The position numbers and the translations under genes are program-made. A DNA stretch of 32,524 nucleotides, from assembly GCF_001644195.2 (NCBI RefSeq), contig NZ_LWBL02000073.1, forward strand, positions 1 through 32,524. The letters run 5' to 3'. A model generated the notes under the pieces. It saw only the letters and a list, made by a program, of their open reading frames with translations. It was not told the origin of the DNA and did no database searches. This document shows, in pieces, positions 24,800-32,513 of this stretch (position 1 is the first letter of the stretch; every line of letters begins with the position of its first letter). The stretch comes from Bacillus marinisedimentorum (GTDB lineage: Bacteria; Bacillota; Bacilli; Bacillales; Bacillaceae_O).

Positions 24800-25024
24800 G
24801 AAGATTTCCCCCTTTTACTTTTCCCATCAAACCGACTGCAACCATTCAGGCCTTACGGCAGCATAACTGGACAGGTGCGCTTGACTATGTAATAATGCAT
24901 TTCGCCTGCTCCCATTCAATTGGGCTGTTTCTTATCAGATATGCTAAACACTTAAACATCTGATGACCTGAGTTTTTCATGTTTTACCTTAACCCGAAAA
25001 TTGTTCCTTAATCAAGCGGAATTT

Positions 25025-25038
25025 TGAAATCGGTTTCA
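25025..25038. promoter_or_regulatory. Catabolite-responsive element (cre) for CcpA
   Basis: TGAAATCGGTTTCA matches the consensus TGWAANCGNTNWCA at every specified position and is nearly palindromic. It lies in the 353-base gap between the divergent permease and regulator genes, 115 bases before the regulator start and 226 before the permease start. The rest of the gap shows no clear promoter pair or second operator. Confidence 0.75.
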
Positions 25039-25152
25039 AAAATACGGCAAAAGTTTCACTATTTCGACACAAAGGGCGATCGGTAGAAAAGTGGCAGGAT
25101 GGAAAGAAACCCTGTATTCTAAAAACAAACCGCTACCGAAGGGGGGACCCCA

Positions 25153-26262
25153 ATGCTAATGCCTGAAATGGCCGGTAAAATCGTATATGAAGTACGAAAA
25201 CTTATCGATGAACAAGTCCTGATAACTGATGTACACGGCATCATAATGGCCAGTACGGATAAGAGCCGGATCGGCAATTTTCATGAAGGGGCTAAAATTG
25301 CCAGCGAAAAAGAGGAAGTTCTTATTATCAGCAAGTCCGATGAATCACGGCTGAAAGGTGTGAAGGCAGGCATGAATCTTCCGGTGTTTTTTAACGGCAG
25401 CGTCATCGGGGTCATCGGGATTACCGGTGAGCCGGGAAAAGTGACGCCGTATGGGGAACTTGTCCGGAAGATGACTGAACTATTGCTCCAGGAAAATTAT
25501 TATTATGAACAAATCGACTGGCGGGCACGGACACTAGAGGCGTATGTTTTTGACTGGATCCAGCAGCGTGACGCTTCTTCATCTTTTTACAACCGCGGTG
25601 AATTTCTTGGAATCGACCTGGAAAAAGATCGGGCCTGCGTACTCATCAAAATTCCACAGGATGAACAGTTAATGGACCGAAATTTCTGGAGCTTTGTGAC
25701 CAGGTGGCTTGAGCAGGCACCTGATGATGTGCTTGTGAGGTGGGGGACTGATCGGTTTGTCTTTTTAAAAGAGGCCGACCCGTCGAGTCCGTTTAGGAAA
25801 AATGCACTCCGTGATTCCCTTGTCAAACTGCAGCGCTTGATCTATGAACGTTTCGGCGTTTTGATAACAGCGGGCGTGGGGTCTGTTTCCAGGTCGTCAG
25901 AAATGCGGAAATCTTTTACGCAGGCAGAGCGGGCTCTTGCAGTTGCAGAAGAAAAGGGGACAATCATCTTTGAAGAAGAGCTTCAGCTGGAAATCGTGCT
26001 TCAGGACATTACTTCAGACAGCCGGGAAGTATTCCTCAAACGCACAATCAAACCGCTCCTGTGTGAATTGGAGCTGCTGGATACATTGAAAGCTTTTTTT
26101 GAACAGGACCAGTCGCTGAAAAAAACAGCCTCTGCACAGCATATCCATATCAACACACTACATTACAGGCTGAAGCGCATCGAAGAGGTGACAGGACTGA
26201 ATCCAAGGAGGTCCAAAGATTTTGTCACACTTTATATAGCTATGCTTCTATTGGATGAATAA
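25153..26262 (+). CDS. CdaR/PucR-type transcriptional regulator of the hydroxy-acid cluster
   Basis: The 369-residue protein has an N-terminal sugar-diacid-recognition domain (about 5-135, DEQVLITDVHGIIMAST...NLPVFFNGSVIGVIGITG). A middle GGDEF-like region follows, with VLITAGVGSVSRSSEMRKS. The C-terminal PucR-type helix-turn-helix (about 305-365) contains SLKKTASAQHIHINTLHYRL then KRIEEVTGLNP. Such regulators activate genes for acid or purine catabolism when bound to the substrate. Next to glcD-glcF it corresponds to B. subtilis YsfB. The ATG has AAGGGGGGA upstream. Its 3' end is followed by a promoter-like box and a hairpin before glcD. Confidence 0.92.
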   Translation: MLMPEMAGKIVYEVRKLIDEQVLITDVHGIIMASTDKSRIGNFHEGAKIASEKEEVLIISKSDESRLKGVKAGMNLPVFFNGSVIGVIGITGEPGKVTPYGELVRKMTELLLQENYYYEQIDWRARTLEAYVFDWIQQRDASSSFYNRGEFLGIDLEKDRACVLIKIPQDEQLMDRNFWSFVTRWLEQAPDDVLVRWGTDRFVFLKEADPSSPFRKNALRDSLVKLQRLIYERFGVLITAGVGSVSRSSEMRKSFTQAERALAVAEEKGTIIFEEELQLEIVLQDITSDSREVFLKRTIKPLLCELELLDTLKAFFEQDQSLKKTASAQHIHINTLHYRLKRIEEVTGLNPRRSKDFVTLYIAMLLLDE

Positions 26263-26273
26263 ACAAGGATTAC

Positions 26274-26302
26274 CTGCTGAAAACGATTTCTTTTCGTATA
26301 AT
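26274..26302 (+). promoter_or_regulatory. Possible promoter of glcD-glcF
   Basis: TATAAT (26297-26302) has a weak CTGCTG (26274-26279) 17 bases upstream. The poor -35 would fit an activator-dependent promoter. Transcription would start near 26309, directly before the hairpin that spans the glcD ribosome-binding site. Confidence 0.45.
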
Positions 26303-26311
26303 CATACATAG

Positions 26312-26366
26312 ATACCCCCCTTTGTCTTCTTTTATCATGGAAGTAGACCAAAGGGGGTATTTTTTT
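26312..26366 (+). terminator. Terminator-like hairpin containing the glcD Shine-Dalgarno sequence
   Basis: ATACCCCCCTTTG (26312-26324) pairs, with one bulge, with CAAAGGGGGTAT (26349-26360). Seven T residues (26360-26366) follow and the next base is the A of the glcD ATG. The hairpin thus has full intrinsic-terminator form, could end cdaR transcripts, and also buries AAAGGGGG, the only Shine-Dalgarno candidate for glcD. This suggests attenuation or translational control. Confidence 0.75.
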
Positions 26367-27779
26367 ATGATTTCCAGCCAGGCCAAAGATGCGTTCATTT
26401 CGATTGTCGGAAAAGAGAATTATAACGACTCAAATGTGAGCCGCCTTGTATATTCGTATGATTCAACTCCTCAGTATCAGGCCATGCCTGATGCCGTCAT
26501 TTCTCCGCGTTCGACAGAAGAAGTATCAAGTGTAGTTAAGGTGTGCAATGAATACGGCATCCCTGTCGTACCGCGCGGTTCAGGAACCAACTTGAGTGCT
26601 GGAACCACTCCGACCGAAGGAGGAGTCGTCCTTCTCTTTAAACATATGAACAAAATCCTGGAGATTGATGAAGAAAACTTGACTGTGACGGTGCAGCCCG
26701 GCGCTGTGACGCTTGACATCATCAATGCTGTCGAGCCGAAAGGGTTATTTTACCCTCCGGATCCAGGCTCGATGAAAATTTCGACGATCGGCGGCAATAT
26801 CAGTGAGAACTCGGGCGGACTGCGCGGATTGAAGTACGGTGTTACGCGCGATTATGTGATCGGCCTGGAAATTGTCATGCCGAACGGGGACATCATCCGT
26901 ACCGGCGGAAAACTGGCCAAAGATGTCGCCGGGTACGATTTGACAAGGTTGTTCGTCGGTTCTGAGGGAACGCTCGGCGTCGTGACAGAAGCGATATTGA
27001 AGCTGATCCCGATGCCGGAGACGAAAAAAACGGTGCTTGCCCTTTATCAGGATATCGATGCGGCAGCACGCACGGTTTCCAAAATCATATCTTCTAAAAT
27101 CATTCCGGCCACACTCGAATTCCTCGACCAGCCGACACTGGAAGTTGTTGAAGATTATGTCCAGATCGGGCTTCCGACTGATGTTGAAGCAGTGCTGCTG
27201 ATTGAGCAGGACGGCCCGCCGGAAGTGGTTGACAGGGACATAGAAAAAATTGCGGAGATCTGCAGGCTTGAACACGCTTCATCCGTCCAGCTGGCGAAGA
27301 CACCGGAAGAGGCTGCGAGCCTGACGACAGCGAGGCGTTACGCACTGTCGGCGCTTGCGAGGCTGAAGCCGACCACAATCCTTGAAGATGCGACTGTTCC
27401 GCGGTCCGAGGTAGCCAATATGGTGAAGGCGATCAATGAAATCGCCCGGAAATACGATTTAAAAATTTGCACATTCGGCCATGCAGGAGACGGCAACTTG
27501 CATCCGACCTGTCCAACCGATGAACGGAACAAAGACGAAATCCACCGCGTAGAACAGGCATTCGCCGAGATTTTTGAAAAGGCGATCGAACTCGGCGGCA
27601 CAATTACCGGTGAACACGGTGTCGGCATGATGAAGGCCCCTTATCTCGAATTGAAGCTTGGTGAAACAGGCATAGCCGCGATGAAATCGGTCAAACAGGC
27701 ATTTGATCCGAATAACATAATGAATCCGGGCAAAATGTTTGCGAAAAATGAACGGAAACGGGTGGTGGTGACAAATTGA
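26367..27779 (+). CDS. glcD: Glycolate oxidase subunit GlcD (FAD-linked 2-hydroxy-acid dehydrogenase)
   Basis: The 470-residue FAD flavoprotein oxidises glycolate (or D-lactate) to the 2-oxo acid and passes electrons to the GlcF iron-sulfur subunit. The FAD-binding PCMH-type domain shows VVPRGSGTNLSAG near residue 66, PPDPGSMKISTIGGNISEN and SGGLRGLKYGVTRDYV. The C-terminal oxidase domain has GHAGDGNLHP and GEHGVGMMKAPYL. The ATG at 26367 gives the usual length for the YsfC/GlcD family. The frame is open for 15 more codons upstream, but those lie in the terminator-like hairpin. Its stop overlaps the start of glcF by four bases (TTGA). Confidence 0.96.
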   Translation: MISSQAKDAFISIVGKENYNDSNVSRLVYSYDSTPQYQAMPDAVISPRSTEEVSSVVKVCNEYGIPVVPRGSGTNLSAGTTPTEGGVVLLFKHMNKILEIDEENLTVTVQPGAVTLDIINAVEPKGLFYPPDPGSMKISTIGGNISENSGGLRGLKYGVTRDYVIGLEIVMPNGDIIRTGGKLAKDVAGYDLTRLFVGSEGTLGVVTEAILKLIPMPETKKTVLALYQDIDAAARTVSKIISSKIIPATLEFLDQPTLEVVEDYVQIGLPTDVEAVLLIEQDGPPEVVDRDIEKIAEICRLEHASSVQLAKTPEEAASLTTARRYALSALARLKPTTILEDATVPRSEVANMVKAINEIARKYDLKICTFGHAGDGNLHPTCPTDERNKDEIHRVEQAFAEIFEKAIELGGTITGEHGVGMMKAPYLELKLGETGIAAMKSVKQAFDPNNIMNPGKMFAKNERKRVVVTN

Positions 27780-29119
27780 ACAGCACAGAACAGCTTAAGA
27801 TCCAGACAGGTTTCCAGGAAAAAATGAATGAAGATGAATTGCTCAATTGCATGCGCTGCGGATTTTGCCTGCCATCCTGCCCGACATATATCGAATCAGG
27901 CTATGATGAGGCCCATTCACCGCGCGGACGGATTGCCGTCATGCGTGCGCTCGTCGACGGAAAGATCGAGCCGGATGAAGACGTTGAGAAATCGCTTGAT
28001 TTATGCCTCGGCTGCCGGGCCTGTGAAACGGTTTGCCCTTCCGGCGTCAATTACGGCCAGCTGCTGGAACAGGCCCGTGACATCATCAATCAGAATAAAA
28101 CGTTTTCTGTACCGGTTAAAACGCTGCGGAACGTCGTATTCAATCAGCTTTTCCCATATCAGAACCGGATGCGGGCATTCAGCGGACTGCTGTCCTTTTA
28201 CCAGCACTCCGGCGTCCAGAAGCTCGCGCAGAAAACCGGCATACTGAACATCCTGCCTGACAACCTGTCGACAATGGAAAAAGTGCTTCCGAAGGTCCCG
28301 TCATACCGGAAACTGAAAGACCGGCCTGAGCATCTGCCGGCTCTCGCACCGCAGAAGAAAAAGGTTGCGTTCTTCACCGGCTGCCTGATGGATACCATAT
28401 TTATTGAAACGAACAACCGGACGATGAAGCTGCTCCAACTGGCAGGGAGCGAAGTCGTCATTCCGAATACGCAAAATTGCTGCGGCGCCCTTCACGGCCA
28501 CAGCGGCGAAAAAGATAAGTCGAAGGAACTTGCGAAACGGAACATAGCCGCTTTTGAGCAGACGGATGCAGATTATATTGTCACGAATGCCGGAGGCTGC
28601 GGTGCGTTTCTGGTTGATTACGATCATTTGCTTGCGGGTGACCCTGAGTGGGCCGAACGGGCGGAACGTTTTGCTGGCAAAATCCGCGATATATCCAACG
28701 TTTTGATGGAACTTGGCTTCTTTGAAAAAGAACTGAAGATTGACCGGCAGATTGTGACATATCAGGATTCCTGCCACTTGAGGAATGTCCAGAAGACCTT
28801 CGCGGAACCGCGCGCTCTCATTCAAGCTATCAACGGTGCTGAATATGTGGAAATGGAAAAGGCCGACAGCTGCTGCGGTTCAGCCGGCATATATAATATT
28901 GTAAATGAAGAGATGTCTATGAAGATTCTTGACCGGAAAATGATAAACACGAAGGCGACGAAAGCGAAGACCGTCGTCACTGCCAATCCGGGCTGCCTGC
29001 TGCAAATGAAGCTGGGCATCGAAAGGGAAGGGCTCAAAGACGAAATGAGGGCCGTCCACATTGTCGATCTTTTAATAGAAGCGGTTGAAGGAAGCAACAG
29101 TGAAGCGACAGTTTCATAA
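27776..29119 (+). CDS. glcF: Glycolate oxidase iron-sulfur subunit GlcF
   Basis: The 447-residue electron-transfer partner of GlcD has two N-terminal 4Fe-4S clusters. Their ligands are C25, C28, C31, C35 and C77, C80, C83, C87, each in CxxCxxCxxxCP form. Two CCG domains follow, with NCCGALHGHSG and DSCCGSAGIYN, the cysteine-rich modules of the GlcF/LutA/GlpC group. It starts with TTG at 27776, overlapping the glcD stop by four bases, so translation is probably coupled; no strong Shine-Dalgarno is seen. No GlcE-like subunit is present, as in B. subtilis YsfCD. Confidence 0.95.
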   Translation: MNSTEQLKIQTGFQEKMNEDELLNCMRCGFCLPSCPTYIESGYDEAHSPRGRIAVMRALVDGKIEPDEDVEKSLDLCLGCRACETVCPSGVNYGQLLEQARDIINQNKTFSVPVKTLRNVVFNQLFPYQNRMRAFSGLLSFYQHSGVQKLAQKTGILNILPDNLSTMEKVLPKVPSYRKLKDRPEHLPALAPQKKKVAFFTGCLMDTIFIETNNRTMKLLQLAGSEVVIPNTQNCCGALHGHSGEKDKSKELAKRNIAAFEQTDADYIVTNAGGCGAFLVDYDHLLAGDPEWAERAERFAGKIRDISNVLMELGFFEKELKIDRQIVTYQDSCHLRNVQKTFAEPRALIQAINGAEYVEMEKADSCCGSAGIYNIVNEEMSMKILDRKMINTKATKAKTVVTANPGCLLQMKLGIEREGLKDEMRAVHIVDLLIEAVEGSNSEATVS

Positions 29120-29155
29120 TTAGAATGGAAATAGCTTTTTTAAGACAGCTAACTT

Positions 29156-29194
29156 GCAAGCCGGGTATATTGATATATCCGGCTTGCCGTTTTG
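29156..29194. terminator. Intrinsic terminator after glcF
   Basis: GCAAGCCGGGTATAT (29156-29170) pairs with ATATATCCGGCTTGC (29173-29187), with one G:U pair, and is followed by CGTTTTGTG. The T tract is short, but the stem is strong. It may also end the convergent esterase transcript. Confidence 0.75.
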
Positions 29195-29234
29195 TGTTAA
29201 AGCGATTTGCCAGTCAGGCTGTGTTATAAAAATA

Positions 29235-29978
29235 TCAAGAATATTTCTTAATGAAGGCAATGCAGCCTTCTGCAATGGCTGATTGATCGTTATCAAGCGT
29301 TGCCACGTGATAACTTTCCGGCAGGTCGATGATTTCCTTTTCTTTCGATTCGATTTCATTATAGATCATACTGGAATTAAGCGGAGGTACGACATGATCT
29401 TCAACAGAACGGTAAATCAAGGCAGGGCACTTAATGTCTTCAAGCCTGTCCCGTGTTTTTTCCATAAATGTCAACAGTTGCTGGACCGCTTTTAGTGGTG
29501 TTTTATCATATGCCAGTTCGGTGACGCCTTCCTTTTTAATGTCTGAACCGATTGCATCAAGGAATCTTGGTTCAGAGGCGCCTCTTAGCTGTTCCAGTTC
29601 AGGGATGTCGACAGCTGCGTTGATTGGAATGATCCCTTTCACTTCAGGATGGTCAGCGGTGAGATGAAGTGTCAGGGTGCCGCCCATTGACAGGCCTGTG
29701 ATGAAAATCTGGCTGCACCGCTGTTTCAGCCACTGGTAACCTTCTTCGGCAGAGGCGAGCCAGTCCTGGGATGTAGTTTCTTCCATGTCTTCATAATGGG
29801 TGCCGTGCCCTTTCAGCCGGGGCCCGCAAACGGTGTAACCTGCATCACGGAGCTGTTCGCCAAGATAGCGCATGCTCTGGGTTGTGCCGGTAAACCCATG
29901 CAGGACAAGAACCCCTGTATCGCTTCCTTCAAAATAAAAAGGTTCGGCTCCGTCTAAAACTGGATATTTTTCTTCCAT
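29235..29978 (-). CDS. Carboxylesterase (Est30/YvaK type)
   Basis: This 247-residue alpha/beta-hydrolase cleaves short-chain esters. The catalytic triad is readable: Ser in GLSMGG (near residue 94), Asp in VEDHVVPP (near residue 193) and His in ESYHVATLDND (near residue 223). LVLHGFTGTTQSM forms the oxyanion hole and LKGHGTHYEDM is typical of this group. Length equals that of the Geobacillus Est30 family. GGAGG lies about nine bases before the ATG. No secG or rnr gene, common neighbours in Bacillus, is present. Confidence 0.93.
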   Translation of the reverse strand: MEEKYPVLDGAEPFYFEGSDTGVLVLHGFTGTTQSMRYLGEQLRDAGYTVCGPRLKGHGTHYEDMEETTSQDWLASAEEGYQWLKQRCSQIFITGLSMGGTLTLHLTADHPEVKGIIPINAAVDIPELEQLRGASEPRFLDAIGSDIKKEGVTELAYDKTPLKAVQQLLTFMEKTRDRLEDIKCPALIYRSVEDHVVPPLNSSMIYNEIESKEKEIIDLPESYHVATLDNDQSAIAEGCIAFIKKYS

Positions 29979-30251
29979 TAAAATAACCTCCTTATAGTAT
30001 GATTACGATAACATATTCTTTATTTGCCACCTTTTTCCTCTTTGCAAAACGTTAAAGAGGGCAAAGAGATTGTAAATCTACTGAACCATTCCACTTTTGT
30101 GAATCCGTCAAACTTCCAGGCAAACGCCGAAAGAAGCTTTCGGCAAGGTCCATGGGGTGTGCCTATTGAAACGAAACAAATCGCTCATCAGAAAAAGCCG
30201 GGAGAGGTATAATGAAAATAGCAGATGTATAGAGGGGAGACGATTTCCGGC

Positions 30252-31028
30252 ATGTGCCTGATCAATTTTGCTTATCAAAGAGAAGGAAAATATAAATTGG
30301 TGCTGGCCGCTAACCGTGATGAATTTTACGGACGGCCAACGGAATCCGCCAGTTTCTGGGAAGATCATCCTGAAATTCTTGCGGGGCGAGATCTTGAACA
30401 GATGGGTACCTGGATGGGGGTTACAAAAAGCGGCCGGTTCGCCGCACTTACGAATTATCGCAATCCTGCCGAAAAACAGGCAGGGAAAGCTTCACGCGGT
30501 AATATCGTGAAAGACTTTTTGGCCGGCAGTGATGCGCCCGGGGACTTTCTTGAAGCACTCCATAAGAAAAAGGATGATTATCAAGGATTTAACATTATCG
30601 TTGGAACGGTTAATGACCTTTTTTATTACTCGAACTATGATCCGGTCATCCGAAAACTCGACCCGGGGATCTACAGCCTCAGCAATGCCCTGCTGGATAC
30701 CCCATGGCCGAAGACAGTCCGCGGGAAGGCGGGCATTTCAGCATGCACTGGAAACGATGCAGAAGATACGATGCATGAATGCTTATTTAAAGTGCTGGGG
30801 GATGAAGAGCGTGCAAACGATGCGGATTTGCCGGATACCGGTGTTCCGCTGGAGTGGGAGCGGTCGCTGTCCCCTGTTTTTATTAAAAGGCCGGAGTACG
30901 GGACAAGGGCGTCAACGATAATGACGGTTGACAGTAATAACGGGATTATGTTCATTGAACGGACATTTGAAGAAGGTGAATTCAAGCTTGAAAAACGCTT
31001 TTTCTTTACGGCAGGTCAGGAAGAGTGA
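30252..31028 (+). CDS. TANGO2/NRDE family protein
   Basis: The 258-residue protein begins MCLINFAYQ and contains LAANRDEFYGRP, the N-R-D-E motif that gives the family its name, followed by GRDLEQMGTWMGV and GRFAALTNYRNP. An N-terminal Cys2 is conserved and the fold is of the Ntn-hydrolase type. Human TANGO2 has been tied to haem transfer and lipid metabolism, and the bacterial role is unsettled. ATG 30252 is chosen for Cys2. An in-frame ATG at 30225 would add nine residues. GAGGGGAG is 12-13 bases upstream, a rather long spacing. Confidence 0.88.
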   Translation: MCLINFAYQREGKYKLVLAANRDEFYGRPTESASFWEDHPEILAGRDLEQMGTWMGVTKSGRFAALTNYRNPAEKQAGKASRGNIVKDFLAGSDAPGDFLEALHKKKDDYQGFNIIVGTVNDLFYYSNYDPVIRKLDPGIYSLSNALLDTPWPKTVRGKAGISACTGNDAEDTMHECLFKVLGDEERANDADLPDTGVPLEWERSLSPVFIKRPEYGTRASTIMTVDSNNGIMFIERTFEEGEFKLEKRFFFTAGQEE

Positions 31029-31108
31029 GCTGTGAGGTTGGCTGAAGCATAACAGACCCTGGTGCTGCACATGCTATTTTTAACTTTCCAGGAAAGGAGC
31101 ACAATAGC

Positions 31109-31261
31109 ATGACAAAAAAGAAAAAGCGTCCAACAGGACAAAACGGCAGCATGAAAGGGAAACCTGGCAGTGACGGTCTCCATTCCGGTAAAAATGTGAT
31201 TGCAAAAGAAGAATTGAATGAAGCCATGGCACCGGGCAGAGACCGGATGAGTGATGGGTAA
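31109..31261 (+). CDS. Small basic hypothetical protein, 50 residues
   Basis: A 50-codon frame with AAAGGAG about nine bases before its ATG, and an intrinsic terminator immediately after its stop. It begins MTKKKKRPTGQNGSMKG and is rich in Lys, Gly and Asn up to about residue 30, then turns acidic-helical (AKEELNEAMAP). It has no hydrophobic segment and no cysteine. I do not recognise the family. Such small basic proteins in bacilli are often spore or nucleic-acid associated, but nothing here proves it. Confidence 0.65.
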   Translation: MTKKKKRPTGQNGSMKGKPGSDGLHSGKNVIAKEELNEAMAPGRDRMSDG

Positions 31262-31262
31262 G

Positions 31263-31286
31263 CCGCAGGATTTCCTGCGGTTTTCA
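31263..31286 (+). terminator. Intrinsic terminator after the 50-residue gene
   Basis: CCGCAGGA (31263-31270) pairs with TCCTGCGG (31273-31280) and is followed by TTTTCAATTTT. It lies about 30 bases beyond the end of the convergent PapR-like gene. Confidence 0.85.
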
Positions 31287-31311
31287 ATTTTGCCAGGGTC
31301 CGAAACAGTAC

Positions 31312-31452
31312 TTAATGTTCAAACGGCAATGCATCACTTTGCGGAACGATTTCCCCTTCAGCTGTTTCTTGCTTGTGCCCATTCCCCAGCACGCCAAGTC
31401 CTGATAGGATAAAAAGACTAACAACCGTTGTCACAATAAGATATTTCCTCAC
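31312..31452 (-). CDS. PapR-like signalling peptide precursor
   Basis: A 46-codon gene starts at GTG 31452, with AAAGGAGG eight bases upstream. Residues 1-4 are basic (MRKY), 5-22 form a hydrophobic export signal (LIVTTVVSLFILSGLGVL), and a polar stretch follows. The protein ends at residues 39-46 with SDALPFEH. Size, architecture and ending match the PapR pheromone precursor of B. cereus (about 48 residues, ending in a form of DLPFEF or DLPFEY), which is exported, trimmed and re-imported to activate PlcR. The neighbour transcribed away from it encodes a PlcR-like regulator. The last residue, His in place of Phe or Tyr, is unusual. I am confident it is a gene and fairly confident of the family. 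Confidence 0.85.
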   Translation of the reverse strand: MRKYLIVTTVVSLFILSGLGVLGNGHKQETAEGEIVPQSDALPFEH

Positions 31453-31484
31453 ACAATCCGCCTCCTTTGCTATAAAATGATGAA

Positions 31485-31500
31485 TATAATGTACTACATG
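31485..31500. promoter_or_regulatory. Degenerate PlcR-box-like site near the PapR-like gene
   Basis: TATAATGTACTACATG agrees with TATGNAN4TNCATA at 7 of 10 fixed positions and lies 32 bases before the peptide gene's start. This is suggestive only beside the exact site at 31588. Confidence 0.35.
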
Positions 31501-31587
31501 ACGGAAAGATATGGATTTGCCGTTACGGTTGGTTTTTTAAAGCTTTTTGAGGGATTTGTCCTTAAATCAGCACGGTGAATCAGATAA

Positions 31588-31603
31588 TATGAAAATATAC
31601 ATA
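31588..31603. promoter_or_regulatory. PlcR box, exact consensus match
   Basis: TATGAAAATATACATA fits the PlcR recognition sequence TATGNAN4TNCATA at all ten fixed positions. It lies 22 bases before the ATG of the PlcR-like gene and includes a possible -10 element (TATACA, 31596-31601), so it suits autoregulation. In B. cereus the box usually lies further upstream of the start. Confidence 0.8.
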
Positions 31604-31625
31604 TAGAGGAAGAGGAGGGCCTGGA

Positions 31626-32513
31626 ATGGAGTTTGAAATCGGCCAGTCGATAAAAACGCTGCGTGAGTATTTGGGCATTACCCAAAAAGAGCTGGCTGAT
31701 GGCATTTGCGACCAGGGAATGATCAGCAGGATCGAAAAGGGGAATGTCATTCCATCAGCGTACTTGCTTTACCAAATTGCTGAGCGGTTCGGTGTGAATA
31801 TTAATTACTTCATCGACTCTTCTGTAACGAAACGGCATGAGTATGTGCAGGAAGTATTTGAACAATTACGCCGGTTTGTCAGGGAAAAAGATTACGAGAG
31901 TGCTGCAGAGATGGTTCGCCATGAAAAGAAGAATCCGCTGTTTGCGACAAAAGACAGCCGTCAGTTCTTGCTATGGCATGAAGGAATCTGTGCTTATTAT
32001 CAAGATGGCGATCTGGAGAGATCGATTTCGTCAATGGAAGAAGCGCTGGAGGAAACAGGAACGACTGGCAAGTCCTATTCGGAGCGCGAATTTTCAATAT
32101 TGAACAGTATGGCTGCCATTTATGCCGAACATGGGGACAATGAAGAAGCGATAGAACTGTATAACAGGCTAGTTACTCAAATGAAGAGGCATTTATACTT
32201 CACTGACAATAAAGTGAAATTGAGAGTTTACTATAATTATGCAAAGCTGCTGACAAGGGAAAGGCAATACGAAAGAGCGCTGGAAATGTGTGATCTCGGG
32301 ATTGAGACCTGCATCAGGCACCAGCTGCTGTACCTTTTTGGAAACTTGAACTACCAGAAAGGCGATGTTTTGGATCAGCTCGGCCGGCATGAAGAAGCCA
32401 TTTCCTGGATGGGAAAAGCAGTCACAGCATTTGAGCTATTGCACAACGAAAAGTTTGCAGAGATTGTCAGGGGAGAGATCTTAAAAGTGGAGGAAAGAAA
32501 GCAGGAACAGTGA
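31626..32513 (+). CDS. PlcR-like quorum-sensing regulator (HTH plus TPR, RRNPP family)
   Basis: The 295-residue regulator has an N-terminal helix-turn-helix (about 7-62: IGQSIKTLREYLGITQKELA, then ISRIEKGNVIPSAYLLYQIA). A helical TPR array follows to the end (for example EREFSILNSMAAIYAEHGDN and GNLNYQKGDVLDQLGRHEEA). Length and layout match PlcR (285 residues) of B. cereus, and much of the HTH reads alike (G-T-Q-K-x-L, S-R-I-E-x-G, P-S). In that family the TPR groove binds the C-terminal peptide of PapR, which switches on genes with PlcR boxes. A PapR-like gene diverges from it and an exact PlcR box precedes it. GAGGAGGG lies about eight bases before the ATG. NprR or a PlcRa-type paralogue are alternatives. 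Confidence 0.92.
   Translation: MEFEIGQSIKTLREYLGITQKELADGICDQGMISRIEKGNVIPSAYLLYQIAERFGVNINYFIDSSVTKRHEYVQEVFEQLRRFVREKDYESAAEMVRHEKKNPLFATKDSRQFLLWHEGICAYYQDGDLERSISSMEEALEETGTTGKSYSEREFSILNSMAAIYAEHGDNEEAIELYNRLVTQMKRHLYFTDNKVKLRVYYNYAKLLTRERQYERALEMCDLGIETCIRHQLLYLFGNLNYQKGDVLDQLGRHEEAISWMGKAVTAFELLHNEKFAEIVRGEILKVEERKQEQ

Noticed and set aside
29990-30015. TATG...CATA arrangement upstream of the carboxylesterase, considered as a PlcR box
   Set aside because: The half-sites are separated by ten bases instead of eight and the inner fixed positions do not match.
30024-30212. 62-codon frame upstream of the TANGO2-like gene
   Set aside because: No ribosome-binding site, composition unlike a folded protein, and no similarity recognised.
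31006-31287. 93-codon minus-strand frame across the 50-residue gene
   Set aside because: Antisense shadow; the plus-strand frame has the SD and the terminator.
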